NCBI GenBank assembly: GCA_007693965.1 | Contig: RECQ01000060.1 | Coordinates: 85,896 to 149,895, forward strand | Direction: 5' to 3' | Length of the DNA: 64,000 bases | Source of the DNA: Phycisphaeraceae bacterium | GTDB taxonomy: Bacteria > Planctomycetota > Phycisphaerae > Phycisphaerales > UBA1924 | In this document: in pieces, positions 50,269 to 59,427 of the stretch | Layout of the letters: every line of letters starts with the position of its first letter | Numbering within the stretch: position 1 is the stretch's first letter | Position numbers and translations under genes: made by a program | Notes under the pieces: generated by a model | The model's input: only the letters and a program-made list of their open reading frames with translations | Databases searched by the model: none | Told to the model about the DNA's origin: nothing

Positions 50269-50620
50269 CCGCATCCGTTTCGTCCGGCTTCTTTCGCTTC
50301 TCTCCGTCCTCCATCGACTTCCGCACCGCCCGCGGCCCGCGCGAGATCGCGTCCAGGATTCTTCGCTGCGTCTGTCGATAGCTGCGTACGCCGTAGAAAA
50401 ACGTGATCGCGGCGCTCGCAATGAAGACCCAGCCCGTCGCGATCACAAACGGATGCTCGAAGAACTTCACCGCCGACCCGCCCACGATCACCAGGGCGAG
50501 TCCGGTGCGCATATAGGCGAGCAGCGTGCGTTCGTTTGAGAGAATGGTGCGGTCCGCCGCAAGAAAATCACGCAGCAGCGGCTCTTCTTCACGAAAATCG
50601 GGATAACGCGAGGACAGCAT
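50243..50620 (-). CDS. DUF202 (YidH-like) membrane protein
   Basis: 125 aa from ATG 50620, preceded by AGGAG. The block FLAADRTILSNERTLLAYMR with the following helices (TGLALVIVGGSAVKFF and ATGWVFIASAAITFFYGV) is the DUF202 signature. Function unknown. The last residues (GKNAENAE) are encoded by a family B repeat arm, so the natural C-terminus was probably altered by the repeat. Confidence 0.82.
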   Translation of the reverse strand: MLSSRYPDFREEEPLLRDFLAADRTILSNERTLLAYMRTGLALVIVGGSAVKFFEHPFVIATGWVFIASAAITFFYGVRSYRQTQRRILDAISRGPRAVRKSMEDGEKRKKPDETDAGKNAENAE

Positions 50621-50736
50621 CCGGAAGGCTCCTGCGGCCGGGCGGCGTGCCCGGCGACGGCGGCGCGCAGTATACCGGTGCACGTGCCCAGGCCGCAGAA
50701 ACCGAAAGGAAGATCGAGCGTCGGAGATGCGCGTGG

Positions 50737-52182
50737 TCAGTCGTTCGAGACGATCCGGGTGTCGGGGTGGAAGGCCGACCAGGCGTAATAGAACGTCTGG
50801 ACGCTGCGAACACCCTTGGGCGATGACTGGACCACCACGCCGGCGTCACTCGTGCGAAGAACCACATCGCCGAGATCTGTCTTCAGTGTGAGTCCATCGC
50901 CGGCGGCGTCGGTCGGCACGAACCACGTCGTGTCGTTCGCAATCACGCCCAGGCCGAGCGTCTTGAGCGGCAGCGCATCGCCGATGTGCGAGACAGGCAC
51001 GAGAATGCGATCGGTGTCGAAGAAGACGCGGTAGGGATCGGCGTCGTACTGGCGCTCGTGGCCGGTGTCGATGCTGACGACTTCGCCGTCCGGATGATTC
51101 TCCAGGAACTCCTCGAATGTGATCAGCCGAACGGGCAGGTGGACAAGGGGCGTCCCCGCCATCGGCCCCGAGATGGCCTCCATGGCGAGCTGGCTCCACA
51201 GGCCCATGTGCTCGCGGTCGTACATGATGACGTTGGAGTTGTAGAGCGCGCCTGAGACGCCGAACTCGAGGATTTCCTCGCCGTCCGGGCCGTCGACCCT
51301 GCGGGAGATGAGAGATGCCGAATCGCACAGTGGGCAATAGGTGGCGGCGATGGGCTCGCCTCCGATGGTGGTGTTGACGATCTCGTGCCAGTTCAGAATT
51401 CGCAGCGGCGCCGCCAGGGCCTCATCGCCGATGGCGATCTCGATGACGCGATCGTCGGGCTTCATCCAGTCAGCATCCGAAGCACGCTCGCGCTTCGGGT
51501 CCGTGAGGGCGGGGATGGCGTCACGGGGGAGCAGCTCGTGGATTTCGCCGAGCGGGACCGCGAGATCGGTGATGTCATACTCCTTGTCGACATCGACGGA
51601 GCCGGGGCGCTTGACGCGCTGAAACTCGGGCGCCGCGTCCGGACGATTGTCGCTGGTGGATGCGACAAGGCCACGGATCTCATCCGCGCTCTTCACGCCC
51701 CGCTCGACATGTCGCACGCGCCCCTGGTCGTCGGCGAAGACGAGCATCGGGATGGATCGCACATTGAATCGCTGCGTCATCTCTTCCGTCGCCATCACCT
51801 CGTGACCGATGGCTTCATGACGCTGAAGGTGGCGCTGCACGAGTTGCGGCGACTCATCCACCGAGGCGGAGACGAAGTGAACCTTGTCTTCGAGCTCCGG
51901 CAGGATCCCCTCGACGATCGAGCGCTGCTGCAGGCAGGGGCCGCACCAGGTGGCCCAGAACTCGACGATGACGGGAAGTCCTTCGAGATCCCCGAGGGGG
52001 AATGGCTCGCCTTCCAGGGTTCGAGCGTCCAGGTCAGAGATGCTCATCCCATCGTTCGTCTGAGCGGCGGTTGCGACTGCTCCGAGAGGCGGGGTCATCG
52101 TTCGAAGACCGATCCCGATCGCCAGGAACAGTGCAAGCGGTGTCACGGTGAACATGGCGAATCTGGTGCGGGATGCTGTCAT
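50737..52182 (-). CDS. TlpA/ResA-like thioredoxin domain fused to DUF3179
   Basis: 481 aa. Signal/anchor (FAMFTVTPLALFLAIGIGL) then an extracytoplasmic thioredoxin domain with WATWCGPCLQQR (Cys80, Cys83) and a cis-Pro segment RFNVRSIPMLVFAD. After about 190 residues it becomes DUF3179: ILNWHEIVNTTIGGEPIAAT, YCPLCDSASLISRR, FGVSGALYNSNVIMYDRE. DUF3179 proteins are secreted and of unknown function; the thioredoxin fusion suggests a redox-linked role. Confidence 0.85.
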   Translation of the reverse strand: MTASRTRFAMFTVTPLALFLAIGIGLRTMTPPLGAVATAAQTNDGMSISDLDARTLEGEPFPLGDLEGLPVIVEFWATWCGPCLQQRSIVEGILPELEDKVHFVSASVDESPQLVQRHLQRHEAIGHEVMATEEMTQRFNVRSIPMLVFADDQGRVRHVERGVKSADEIRGLVASTSDNRPDAAPEFQRVKRPGSVDVDKEYDITDLAVPLGEIHELLPRDAIPALTDPKRERASDADWMKPDDRVIEIAIGDEALAAPLRILNWHEIVNTTIGGEPIAATYCPLCDSASLISRRVDGPDGEEILEFGVSGALYNSNVIMYDREHMGLWSQLAMEAISGPMAGTPLVHLPVRLITFEEFLENHPDGEVVSIDTGHERQYDADPYRVFFDTDRILVPVSHIGDALPLKTLGLGVIANDTTWFVPTDAAGDGLTLKTDLGDVVLRTSDAGVVVQSSPKGVRSVQTFYYAWSAFHPDTRIVSND

Positions 52183-52330
52183 CGTGAGCGATTCCTGCTG
52201 AAAATGGGCGAGCGCGGCGCATTCGAGCCGCGCTTCGAACTCTCGGACTTCGAAGAAAACACCCCGGATGCGTGGGCTTATTCCATCCTATTCGCAGAAG
52301 GGGGAGACGCTGGTCGAGAAAACAAGCGTT

Positions 52331-52801
52331 TCAGGCGACTTCTGGAGTGTTGTCGTCCGGGAAGTTGGCGCCGGCAGGCTCCCCGTGCCCGGCCCTGAGG
52401 CTGATCTCATCCGCCACCACGATCCCGGGCAGCCAGATGGCGACGCCGTCGACTTGAATGGGCGTCCATGAAACCCGCGCCGGGCGCCGGACCGACTCCG
52501 GCAGCTCGATCCGCTCCCACGGGATCGACATGGGCGGATGGAAGAACAGGCCAAAGGGCGGGATCAGGCGGATATGCAGGCATCGCTCGTCGGTGGTGTA
52601 GCGAATGCAGTTGTTGTAGCGCATCCATGGTGATCTTATCGCGATGCTGCCGAAGCGGGTTCGAGCGAGCTCGGTGGAGTCGCAAGATGGATATCGACGG
52701 GCGAGGCGGCGCCAGCCCGAGATGTGCGACAGAATCAGGAACACCACCGGGATGATGGCGAAGCAGAGAAACATCACGATGGCGAAGTCGGTTCCTGACA
52801 T
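52331..52801 (-). CDS. Small membrane protein of unknown function
   Basis: 156 aa. One N-terminal helix ([20 protein letters not shown]), then a soluble domain with [20 protein letters not shown] and a [10 protein letters not shown] segment resembling PH-like bacterial membrane domains. I cannot assign a family. It lies 48 bp before uvrA in the same orientation but has a weak ribosome site (CAGGAACC). Confidence 0.55.
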   Translation of the reverse strand: MSGTDFAIVMFLCFAIIPVVFLILSHISGWRRLARRYPSCDSTELARTRFGSIAIRSPWMRYNNCIRYTTDERCLHIRLIPPFGLFFHPPMSIPWERIELPESVRRPARVSWTPIQVDGVAIWLPGIVVADEISLRAGHGEPAGANFPDDNTPEVA

Positions 52802-52849
52802 GGTTCCTGCAGGATTGTACGGAAGATGGGCCGCGTGCTTTCGCGGGGC

Positions 52850-55800
52850 TCAGCCCGCCTTGACAGCGCCGCGGCTGCGCTTCTTCTTCCGCTTCTTCGC
52901 CGCCGGCGCCGGCTTGCGGCCTCTCGGCGCCAGCATGTCCTTGAGATAGGCGCCGGTGTACGAGGCCTTCGAGGCGGCGACCTGCTCGGGCGTTCCTGAT
53001 GCGACCAGCGTGCCGCCGCCGTCGCCGCCTTCGGGGCCGAGATCGATGATCCAGTCGGCGCACTTGATGACATCGAGGTTGTGCTCGATGACGACCAGCG
53101 TGTTGCCCTGATCGGCCAGCCGGTTGAGGACATCGAGAAGCTTGCGGATGTCCTCGAAGTGCAGGCCGGTGGTGGGCTCATCGAGAATGTAGAGGGTGTG
53201 CTCGTAGGCGGAGCGAATGCCGTCGCCCTTGCCGAGCTCGGTGGCGAGCTTGACGCGCTGGGCCTCGCCGCCGGAGAGGGTGGTCGAGGGCTGGCCCAGC
53301 TTGATGTAGTCGAGGCCGACATCGTGCATGCACTTGAGGAAGCGCAGAGACTTGGGATGGTTCTCGAAGAAGTCGCACCCCTCCTCGATGGTCATGTCGA
53401 GGACATCGGCGATGGTCTTGCCGCGGTAGTGAACTTCGAGGGTTTCGCGGTTGTAGCGGGCGCCGCGGCAGACTTCGCACTCGACGAAGACATCGGGCAG
53501 GAAGTGCATCTCGATCTTCTTGACGCCCTGCCCCTGGCACGCCTCGCAGCGGCCGCCTTTCACGTTGAAGGAGAAGCGGCCGGGCTGATAGGCGCGGATC
53601 TTCGCCTCCTTGGTGCGGGCGAAGATCTTGCGGATCTCGTCGAAGACGCCGGTGTAGGTGGCGGGGTTCGACCGCGGCGTGCGGCCGATGGGGGACTGAT
53701 CGACCTCGATGATGCGATCAATCTTATTCAGACCGGTGATTCGGGAGTGCTCGCCCGGTTTGACGCGCGAGCCGTGCAGATGGCGCCGCGTGGCCTGGAG
53801 AAGAATGTCGTTGACGAGCGTGGACTTGCCTGAGCCGGAGACGCCGGTGATGCACACCACGCCCCCGAGGGGGAAGGCGACATCGATGTTCTTCAGGTTG
53901 TTCTGCTTCGCGCCCTTGACGGTGACGGCCTTCTTCTCGCTCATCGGGCGTCGCTGTTTCGGGGTTTCGATCGATCGCACGCCGCCGAGGTACTGGCCGG
54001 TGAGTGATTCCGGGCTGGCGATCACATCGTCCGCCGATCCCTGGGCCACGACGCGTCCACCGTGCACACCGGGGCCGGGCCCCATGTCCACGATGTGATC
54101 GGCCGAGCGGATCATGTCTTCATCGTGCTCGACCACAATCACCGTGTTGCCGATGTCGGTCAGGTGCCGCAGCGTGGCGATGAGGCGGTCGTTGTCGCGC
54201 TGGTGGAGTCCGATGGTCGGCTCATCGAGCACATAGCAGGCGCCGACAAGGCCGGAGCCGACCTGGGTGGCCAGGCGGATGCGCTGGGCCTCGCCGCCGG
54301 AGAGCGTGGCGGTCTTGCGGTCGAGCGAGAGATACTCGAGCCCGACGCTGGCGAGAAATCCGAGGCGGTTGGTCACCTCGCGCAGAATCGGGGCGGCGAT
54401 CTGGGCCCGCTCCTTATTCAGCTTCATGGCGCCGATGATGCGCAGCGCATCGGCGATGTTCAGCCGCGTGAAGTCGGCAATGTTCACACGCTTGCGGTCG
54501 GCGGAAAGCCCGTGCTGTGTGCGGCGGTCCACGACATCCTTCGGCAGCGGCTCGGTGGATTCGACGAAGACGGACAGGGCTTCGAGGCGCAGGCGGTCGC
54601 CGCGGCAGTTGTGGCAGGGGGTCTGCGTCATGAACCCCGTCAGCCACTCCTTGACGCCCTCGTTCTCCGTCGTGCCCCACCACTCCATGATGTTGGGGAT
54701 CACGCCCTGAAACTTCTTGCCGTTCTTCTTCGCCTGGGCGGCGCCGGAGCCATAGAGGAGAATCCGCCGCTGCTCCTCGCTCAGGTCGCGGATGGGCGCG
54801 GTGAAGCGGAAATTAAAATCCTTGCAGAAGCGGCGCAGGCGCCGGTTGAACCACGCCCTCACCGGCCCGTTCTTGTTCCACGCGGCCACCGCGCCGTCCT
54901 GGAAGCTCAGCGAGTCGTCCGGCAGCACCAGCGCCTCGTCGAACTCCATCAATGTGCCGAGTCCGTCGCACGCCTTGCAGGCGCCGAAGGGGGAGTTGAA
55001 GCTGAACAGCCGCGGCTCGAGCTCTTCGATGGAGCACTCGGGGTGCTCGGCGCAGGCGTAGCGCTCGCTGTAGATGTGATCGGTCCAGGTCGGCGGAGAG
55101 GCGGCGGAGTCCCTCGCTTGCGCTTCGGGCTCGTTGCGGGCGGCTTCTTCGACGGAGACGATCACCACGCCATCGCCGAGGCGGAGGGCGGTTTCGATTG
55201 ATTCGGCCAGCCGCTGGCGGGCATCGGCGTTCAGGACGATGCGATCGACCACGGCTTCGATGGTGTGGCGCTCGTAGCGGCCGAGGCCCAGCGGGTTTTC
55301 GCCGTCCTCTTTGAGCGCATCGCGCAGGTCGGTCACCGCCCCGTTGATGCGGGCTCGAACGAAGCCCTCGCGCTGCAGCCCCTCGGCGACTTCCTTGTGG
55401 TGGCCCTTCTTGCCGCGGATGACGGGGGCGAGCACCATCAGCCGCGAGCCTTCGGGGAGCGTGAGCACGGCGTCGACGATCTGCGAGGCGCTGCTGGCGC
55501 TGATGGGCAGGCCGCAGCGGGCGACGACCTCGCCGGACTTCTTCACCTTCACCGGCGCCCAGCAGGTGGGGGTGGCGCAGCGGGCGAAGAGCAGCCGCAG
55601 GTAGTCATAGATCTCGGTGCTGGTGGCGACGGTCGAGCGCGGGTTGTGGCCGCTGGAGCGCTGCTCGATGGCGATGGTGGGGGGCAGGCCCTCGATGTCG
55701 TCGATGTCCGGCTTGCGGAGCTGCTCGAGAAACTGCCGGGCGTAGGCCGACAGCGACTCCATGTACTTCCGCTGCCCCTCGGCGAAGATGGTGTCGAAGG

Positions 55801-55963
55801 CGAGGGAAGACTTGCCCGAGCCGGAGAGCCCGGTGACGACGACGAGGCGATCGCGCGGGATGTCCACATCGACCGACCGCAGGTTGTGCTCCCGGGCGCC
55901 GCGGACGCGGATGGAGCGGTCGGGGGAGGGGGGAGATGGGGTGTTGGCGGGGCGTTGGGGCAC
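52850..55963 (-). CDS. uvrA: Excinuclease ABC subunit UvrA
   Basis: 1037 aa from GTG 55963, chosen because AGGAGAGA stands 8 bp before it and the protein aligns from [20 protein letters not shown]. An ATG at 56047 is an alternative. Two ABC cassettes: Walker [15 protein letters not shown] and [12 protein letters not shown]; signature motifs [15 protein letters not shown] and [15 protein letters not shown]. Zinc-binding cysteines are seen at CEACQGQG and [10 protein letters not shown]. It scans DNA and loads UvrB, whose gene lies about 3.5 kb upstream on the same strand. Confidence 0.96.
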   Translation of the reverse strand: MPQRPANTPSPPSPDRSIRVRGAREHNLRSVDVDIPRDRLVVVTGLSGSGKSSLAFDTIFAEGQRKYMESLSAYARQFLEQLRKPDIDDIEGLPPTIAIEQRSSGHNPRSTVATSTEIYDYLRLLFARCATPTCWAPVKVKKSGEVVARCGLPISASSASQIVDAVLTLPEGSRLMVLAPVIRGKKGHHKEVAEGLQREGFVRARINGAVTDLRDALKEDGENPLGLGRYERHTIEAVVDRIVLNADARQRLAESIETALRLGDGVVIVSVEEAARNEPEAQARDSAASPPTWTDHIYSERYACAEHPECSIEELEPRLFSFNSPFGACKACDGLGTLMEFDEALVLPDDSLSFQDGAVAAWNKNGPVRAWFNRRLRRFCKDFNFRFTAPIRDLSEEQRRILLYGSGAAQAKKNGKKFQGVIPNIMEWWGTTENEGVKEWLTGFMTQTPCHNCRGDRLRLEALSVFVESTEPLPKDVVDRRTQHGLSADRKRVNIADFTRLNIADALRIIGAMKLNKERAQIAAPILREVTNRLGFLASVGLEYLSLDRKTATLSGGEAQRIRLATQVGSGLVGACYVLDEPTIGLHQRDNDRLIATLRHLTDIGNTVIVVEHDEDMIRSADHIVDMGPGPGVHGGRVVAQGSADDVIASPESLTGQYLGGVRSIETPKQRRPMSEKKAVTVKGAKQNNLKNIDVAFPLGGVVCITGVSGSGKSTLVNDILLQATRRHLHGSRVKPGEHSRITGLNKIDRIIEVDQSPIGRTPRSNPATYTGVFDEIRKIFARTKEAKIRAYQPGRFSFNVKGGRCEACQGQGVKKIEMHFLPDVFVECEVCRGARYNRETLEVHYRGKTIADVLDMTIEEGCDFFENHPKSLRFLKCMHDVGLDYIKLGQPSTTLSGGEAQRVKLATELGKGDGIRSAYEHTLYILDEPTTGLHFEDIRKLLDVLNRLADQGNTLVVIEHNLDVIKCADWIIDLGPEGGDGGGTLVASGTPEQVAASKASYTGAYLKDMLAPRGRKPAPAAKKRKKKRSRGAVKAG

Positions 55964-56110
55964 GGGTGGTCTCTCTCCTGGGCCCGGATGATATGCGAGG
56001 GAATCGCGGGCGGGCGGGAGAGAGGTGAAGGGTGATTCGAAACGCATGCAGTGAACGAAAAAACCCGTGCGCCGATTCGACTTTCAGATCGAGGATGACC
56101 CGCTTCCCCA

Positions 56111-56300
56111 CGCCCCGAAGGGGCGCCGGGCTGTAGCCGCGGGTGAAGCGCAGCGCAACCCGTGGAAACGTGATCGTGCTCTTCTCTCCAGCCCCGAAGG
56201 GGCGCCGGGCTGTAGCCGCGGGTGAAGCGCAGCGCAACCCGTGGTAACGTGGCCGAAATCCTTACTCGCCCCGATGGGGCGAAGGAGAGACCGGCGACAA
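56111..56300. repeat. Family A repeat pair without transposase
   Basis: CGCCCC-GAA-GGGGCG hairpins (56111-56125, 56191-56203 and the variant 56267-56281) alternate with the CCACGGGT-type dyad (minus-strand reading). The last unit plus the following GAAGGAGAGACCGG is nearly identical to the sequence just upstream of the Y1 transposase start at 58.7-58.8 kb. This copy has no transposase next to it. It lies in the uvrA upstream region. Confidence 0.88.
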
Positions 56301-56396
56301 GGGGAACAGTATGCGGCGTCGAAATGAATGCGGGTGTGCAGGTTCGGGCATCGACGGCTCGCATTCGCTTCATGGGAGTGGCCCCGGACTCTGGTT
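56301..56396. other. Gap beside the solo family A array
   Basis: Between uvrA (start 55963) and the first unknown secreted paralogue (stop at 56397) are 433 bp, mostly the repeat array at 56111-56300. I see no gene in the rest. The uvrA promoter must lie in the part nearest 55964-56110; no consensus site was recognised. Confidence 0.5.
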
Positions 56397-57437
56397 TCAC
56401 GAAGGAGGCTCGCCGGGGCGAACAACGAGTTCGATCGGCTCGGAGGGAATCTCATACCGCCAACCCGGCTGCCGAAACAGCATGAACACGGGCACGGTGA
56501 TGGATCTATTCAACTCCGAATCATAGAGAAGCACAGCGTCATGCCCCGAGGCGGCCGGGCTGTCGCCGACGAGTGAGATGGACTCGCCCGGGTTGATCAG
56601 GAAGCTCTCGCCGCGATCATGAGTAGGCGTGGGTTTGTCAATGCTGAGCCTCCGCTGATTCGACAAGATTCTCAATGACGGCCAGTGCTTTCCGTGCTGC
56701 AACGCAGGTCGTCCGGTCGAAGCAATCTCGATCGGTTGGTCTCCATCGTTGCGCAAAGCGATGTCGACGAGGTCGCTGAACCGGGCGGGCTGTCCTTCGA
56801 TCAGATCTCGCTTTGGCGTGACAATGAGTCTCAAAGGCGATTGAACACGAAACTCCACGGTGTTCGAGACGAGCCGGATCGGTGGGTAGCCTCGCAACAT
56901 TCCGAACGCCTCGTCCTCCGGGAGGGGAGTGCGATCCATGAATGAACGGAGCGCAGGCCTGGCTTTGTACTCATAGTGTGCGCGGAGCCGATATGTGCCG
57001 GCGGCGGAGGTCGATATGAAAACCCTCGGCTCGATCGAGTGAAAGCCGGCTGACTCTCCCGGAGCGAGGAATACGACTTCATCACGCCAGTCCGCATCGT
57101 ACAGGCCGCATCGCAGCATGCCTCGCCGCGGCAAATCAACCCAGTCTCCGTTCGGCGCAAGCTGCCGTTCGGCTGTGTAATAGATGTATGGCTCTCGCCA
57201 ATCCGCCCACGAGCCGTCGCCGGGTAGCACGACGTGGTACGCCGTGTCCTTCGATCGATTCACGATCGATATCTCGACTTCAATGGACTTCCAGTTGGAG
57301 ATGACAGCCGGCGAGAGCAGGCGAAGCTCCAACGCCAGATCACGCTCCAATGCCTCGACGTCTGGCGCCGCCGCCGCGGCGCCGTCTGTCAACATTGCGG
57401 CCATGATGAACATGCACGGAAGCAGGAATCTGTTCAC
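56397..57437 (-). CDS. Secreted protein of unknown function, paralogue 1
   Basis: 346 aa from GTG 57437 (CAGGAG at 7 bp). Signal peptide (VNRFLLPCMFIMAAMLTDGA). The mature protein is beta-rich with a conserved block AYHVVLPGDGSWADWREPYI and later LRIVSNTVEFRV-like strands, shared with the gene that follows upstream (57495-58541): both contain LALELRLLS, DxAYHVVLPGDGSW, and a proline-rich hinge PxDExAFGxMRG. I recognise no family. Likely an exported protein with two immunoglobulin-like domains. Confidence 0.65.
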   Translation of the reverse strand: MNRFLLPCMFIMAAMLTDGAAAAAPDVEALERDLALELRLLSPAVISNWKSIEVEISIVNRSKDTAYHVVLPGDGSWADWREPYIYYTAERQLAPNGDWVDLPRRGMLRCGLYDADWRDEVVFLAPGESAGFHSIEPRVFISTSAAGTYRLRAHYEYKARPALRSFMDRTPLPEDEAFGMLRGYPPIRLVSNTVEFRVQSPLRLIVTPKRDLIEGQPARFSDLVDIALRNDGDQPIEIASTGRPALQHGKHWPSLRILSNQRRLSIDKPTPTHDRGESFLINPGESISLVGDSPAASGHDAVLLYDSELNRSITVPVFMLFRQPGWRYEIPSEPIELVVRPGEPPS

Positions 57438-57494
57438 GAAAGCACTCCTGTCAGCGGCCCCGGCGCCCACATTGCCACAGCCGCCTCGATTAGA

Positions 57495-58541
57495 TTACCG
57501 CACCGGGATCTCGACCGAATCTGAAACAATTCTGTACGCCCACCCCGTGCGTGAATAGTGGATCTTCACACTGACGGACTCTGGAGCGTCACCGTCGGCC
57601 TCGAACTGAACAATGGCGTCGAAATCGGACGCGAATCGGGGATCGCCGAGCATGGACACAGTCTCTCCCGGCGCCAGGACGTAAGGGGCCGCAGGCGCGG
57701 GAGGATCGACCGCCTCAATCGTCTTGAATCTTCGGTCTTCCGGCGTGACCCAGAGGATCGCCCTGATCCCGGAGCGGAGTCGATCACCGCCGAGCGGAAG
57801 AAGCTCGACAGGCGCCTCGCTCCGATTGTTCAGCTCGATGCGCACAAGCTCGCTGAGGGGCGCCGGCTCGTTCACAGGAAGCTCGCCAATCACGGTCACT
57901 TCCATTTCTAGCGGCGCCACGACATCAAAGGAGATCGGATTCGATACGAGCTCAAACGGAGGCGTCCCTCGCATCTCGCCGAACGCGGTCTCGTCCGGGA
58001 ACACGCTGTCCTCACCCAGGCCGCTCCGTGCAGGCTTTGCCATGTACTCGTAGTGAACACGTAATTCCCATGTTCCGGCTTCATGTTTCTGAAAGAAACG
58101 CCTGGGGTCGCCGGCGGAAAGCCGTCGTCTCTCGCCCGGTTGTAGCAGAACAATGTCCGCCCGCCAGTCCGGATGATGCTGCCGACAGCGCGAGAACGGC
58201 TGGAATTGATGTCTTTGGAATGATCCATCCTCGCCTGCAAAGAAGCCCCTCCACTGCATGTGCGGCTCGCGCCAGCGCTTCCATGATCCATCGCCCGGAA
58301 GCACCACGTGGTAAGCGGCATCCTCGGATGTGTTGACAAGCGTCAGCTCGACCTCGATGGCCTGGTAATTTGGAATCACCTGATCCGAAAGCAGTCGGAG
58401 CTCCAGCGCCAGGTCCTGCTGAATCGCCTGGGCGTCCGGCGCCCCCGCCGCGGCCCTGCCCACCAGCGCCTTGGCGATGGCGTACCCACCCGCCAGCAAC
58501 CCGACGATCAGCGCCACGCGCAGTGGAAGAGATCTGTTCAC
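57495..58541 (-). CDS. Secreted protein of unknown function, paralogue 2
   Basis: 348 aa. GTG 58541 (VNRSLPLRVALIVGL) aligns with the start of paralogue 1; a GTG one codon upstream (58544) is equally possible, with AAAGGGG nearby. A membrane/signal segment LRVALIVGLLAGGYAIAKAL is followed by AYHVVLPGDGSWKRWREPHM and a region PVNEPAPLSELVRIELNN. The pair arose by tandem duplication. Its upstream region contains the left repeat of the Y1 transposase element. Confidence 0.65.
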   Translation of the reverse strand: MNRSLPLRVALIVGLLAGGYAIAKALVGRAAAGAPDAQAIQQDLALELRLLSDQVIPNYQAIEVELTLVNTSEDAAYHVVLPGDGSWKRWREPHMQWRGFFAGEDGSFQRHQFQPFSRCRQHHPDWRADIVLLQPGERRRLSAGDPRRFFQKHEAGTWELRVHYEYMAKPARSGLGEDSVFPDETAFGEMRGTPPFELVSNPISFDVVAPLEMEVTVIGELPVNEPAPLSELVRIELNNRSEAPVELLPLGGDRLRSGIRAILWVTPEDRRFKTIEAVDPPAPAAPYVLAPGETVSMLGDPRFASDFDAIVQFEADGDAPESVSVKIHYSRTGWAYRIVSDSVEIPVR

Positions 58542-58619
58542 CACAAGCACCCCTTTCAGCAACCCGGACTCCCTTCTGGACGCCTTGTAGGCCGAAAGGT
58601 TCCCCCTGAGTTTTCCCCT

Positions 58620-58792
58620 GCCCCGAGGGGGCGCCGCCCTGTAGCCACGGGCGAAGGGCAGCGCAACCCGTGGAAACGAGAGCGATCTCCCTCCTCTCTC
58701 GCCCCGAAGGGGCGCCGGGCTGTAGCCGCGGGTGAAGCGTAGCGCAACCCGTGGTAACGTGGTCAAAATCCTTAACTCGCCCCGAAGGGGCG
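58620..58792. repeat. Left family A repeat pair of the transposase element
   Basis: Hairpin cores at 58620-58632 (degenerate), 58700-58714 and 58778-58792, with a CCACGGGT/ACCCGTGG-type dyad between them. The last copy ends 29 bp before the transposase start. Compare 56111-56300, the same layout without the gene, and the inverted unit at 59297-59388. Confidence 0.88.
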
Positions 58793-58821
58793 AAGGAGAG
58801 ACCGGAAGCAAGGGGACCGGC

Positions 58822-59316
58822 ATGGCGGGGACATACTCCCAGTTGCTCCTGCACATCGTCTTCTCGACTAAGCATCGCGCCCCCATCATCACACCGGATC
58901 TCGCGGATCGACTCTACTCCTACATGGGAGGCATCATCCGCGCCAAAAAAGGCGTTCTTTACGACATCGGTGGCGCCGCCGATCACGTCCACATGTACCT
59001 GCGCTGGCGAACGGATGGAGCCGTGTCGGATCTCATGCGCACCGTCAAGTCGCGCTCATCGAAGTGGGTTCACGAAACCTTCCCTGAGCTTGACGGATTC
59101 GCCTGGCAGGATGGGTATGCGGCGTTCTCCGTCAGCAAGTCACAGGAGCAGGCCGTAAAGCAATACATCGAGGGACAGGCCGAGCATCACAGGCGGGAGG
59201 ATTTCAGGTCGGAGCCGCTGCGGCTTCTTGAGGCGCACGGTGTCGAGTTTGAGGAGCGATTTGTTTCGATTGAGTGCGCTCTTCTTGGTACGCCTTCGCC
59301 CCTTCGGGGCGAATAA
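58822..59316 (+). CDS. Y1 (IS200/IS605, REP-associated type) transposase
   Basis: 164 aa. Single-strand DNA transposase of the HUH class: the metal-binding pair is HVH (His55 and His57 in AADHVHMYLRW), and the catalytic Tyr115 is in VKQYIEGQAEHH. The opening YSQLLLHIVFSTKHRAPII and YDIGGAADHVHMYL are family-typical. ATG 58822 follows AAGGGG. The last residues (TPSPLRGE) and the stop TAA are encoded in the right palindrome, so the gene and repeat are joined. Unlike classical IS200/IS605, the palindromes occur alone elsewhere, as with REP elements. Confidence 0.9.
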   Translation: MAGTYSQLLLHIVFSTKHRAPIITPDLADRLYSYMGGIIRAKKGVLYDIGGAADHVHMYLRWRTDGAVSDLMRTVKSRSSKWVHETFPELDGFAWQDGYAAFSVSKSQEQAVKQYIEGQAEHHRREDFRSEPLRLLEAHGVEFEERFVSIECALLGTPSPLRGE

Positions 59317-59388
59317 GGAGGGAGATCACAGTTCCACGGGTTGCGCTGCGCTTCACCCGTGGCGACACGCCGGCGCCCCTTCGGGGCG
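59297..59388. repeat. Right family A unit, inverted relative to the left
   Basis: CGCCCC-TTC-GGGGCG palindromes at 59297-59311 and 59374-59388 frame a dyad CCACGGGT/ACCCGTGG (around 59335-59362). The orientation is opposite to the left flank, so the transposase gene lies between inverted units. The unit also fills the space between the convergent transposase and uvrB genes. Confidence 0.88.
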
Positions 59389-59427
59389 ATTGTCGTATCT
59401 GCGATCGTGAGAATTCCAGCTTTACCC

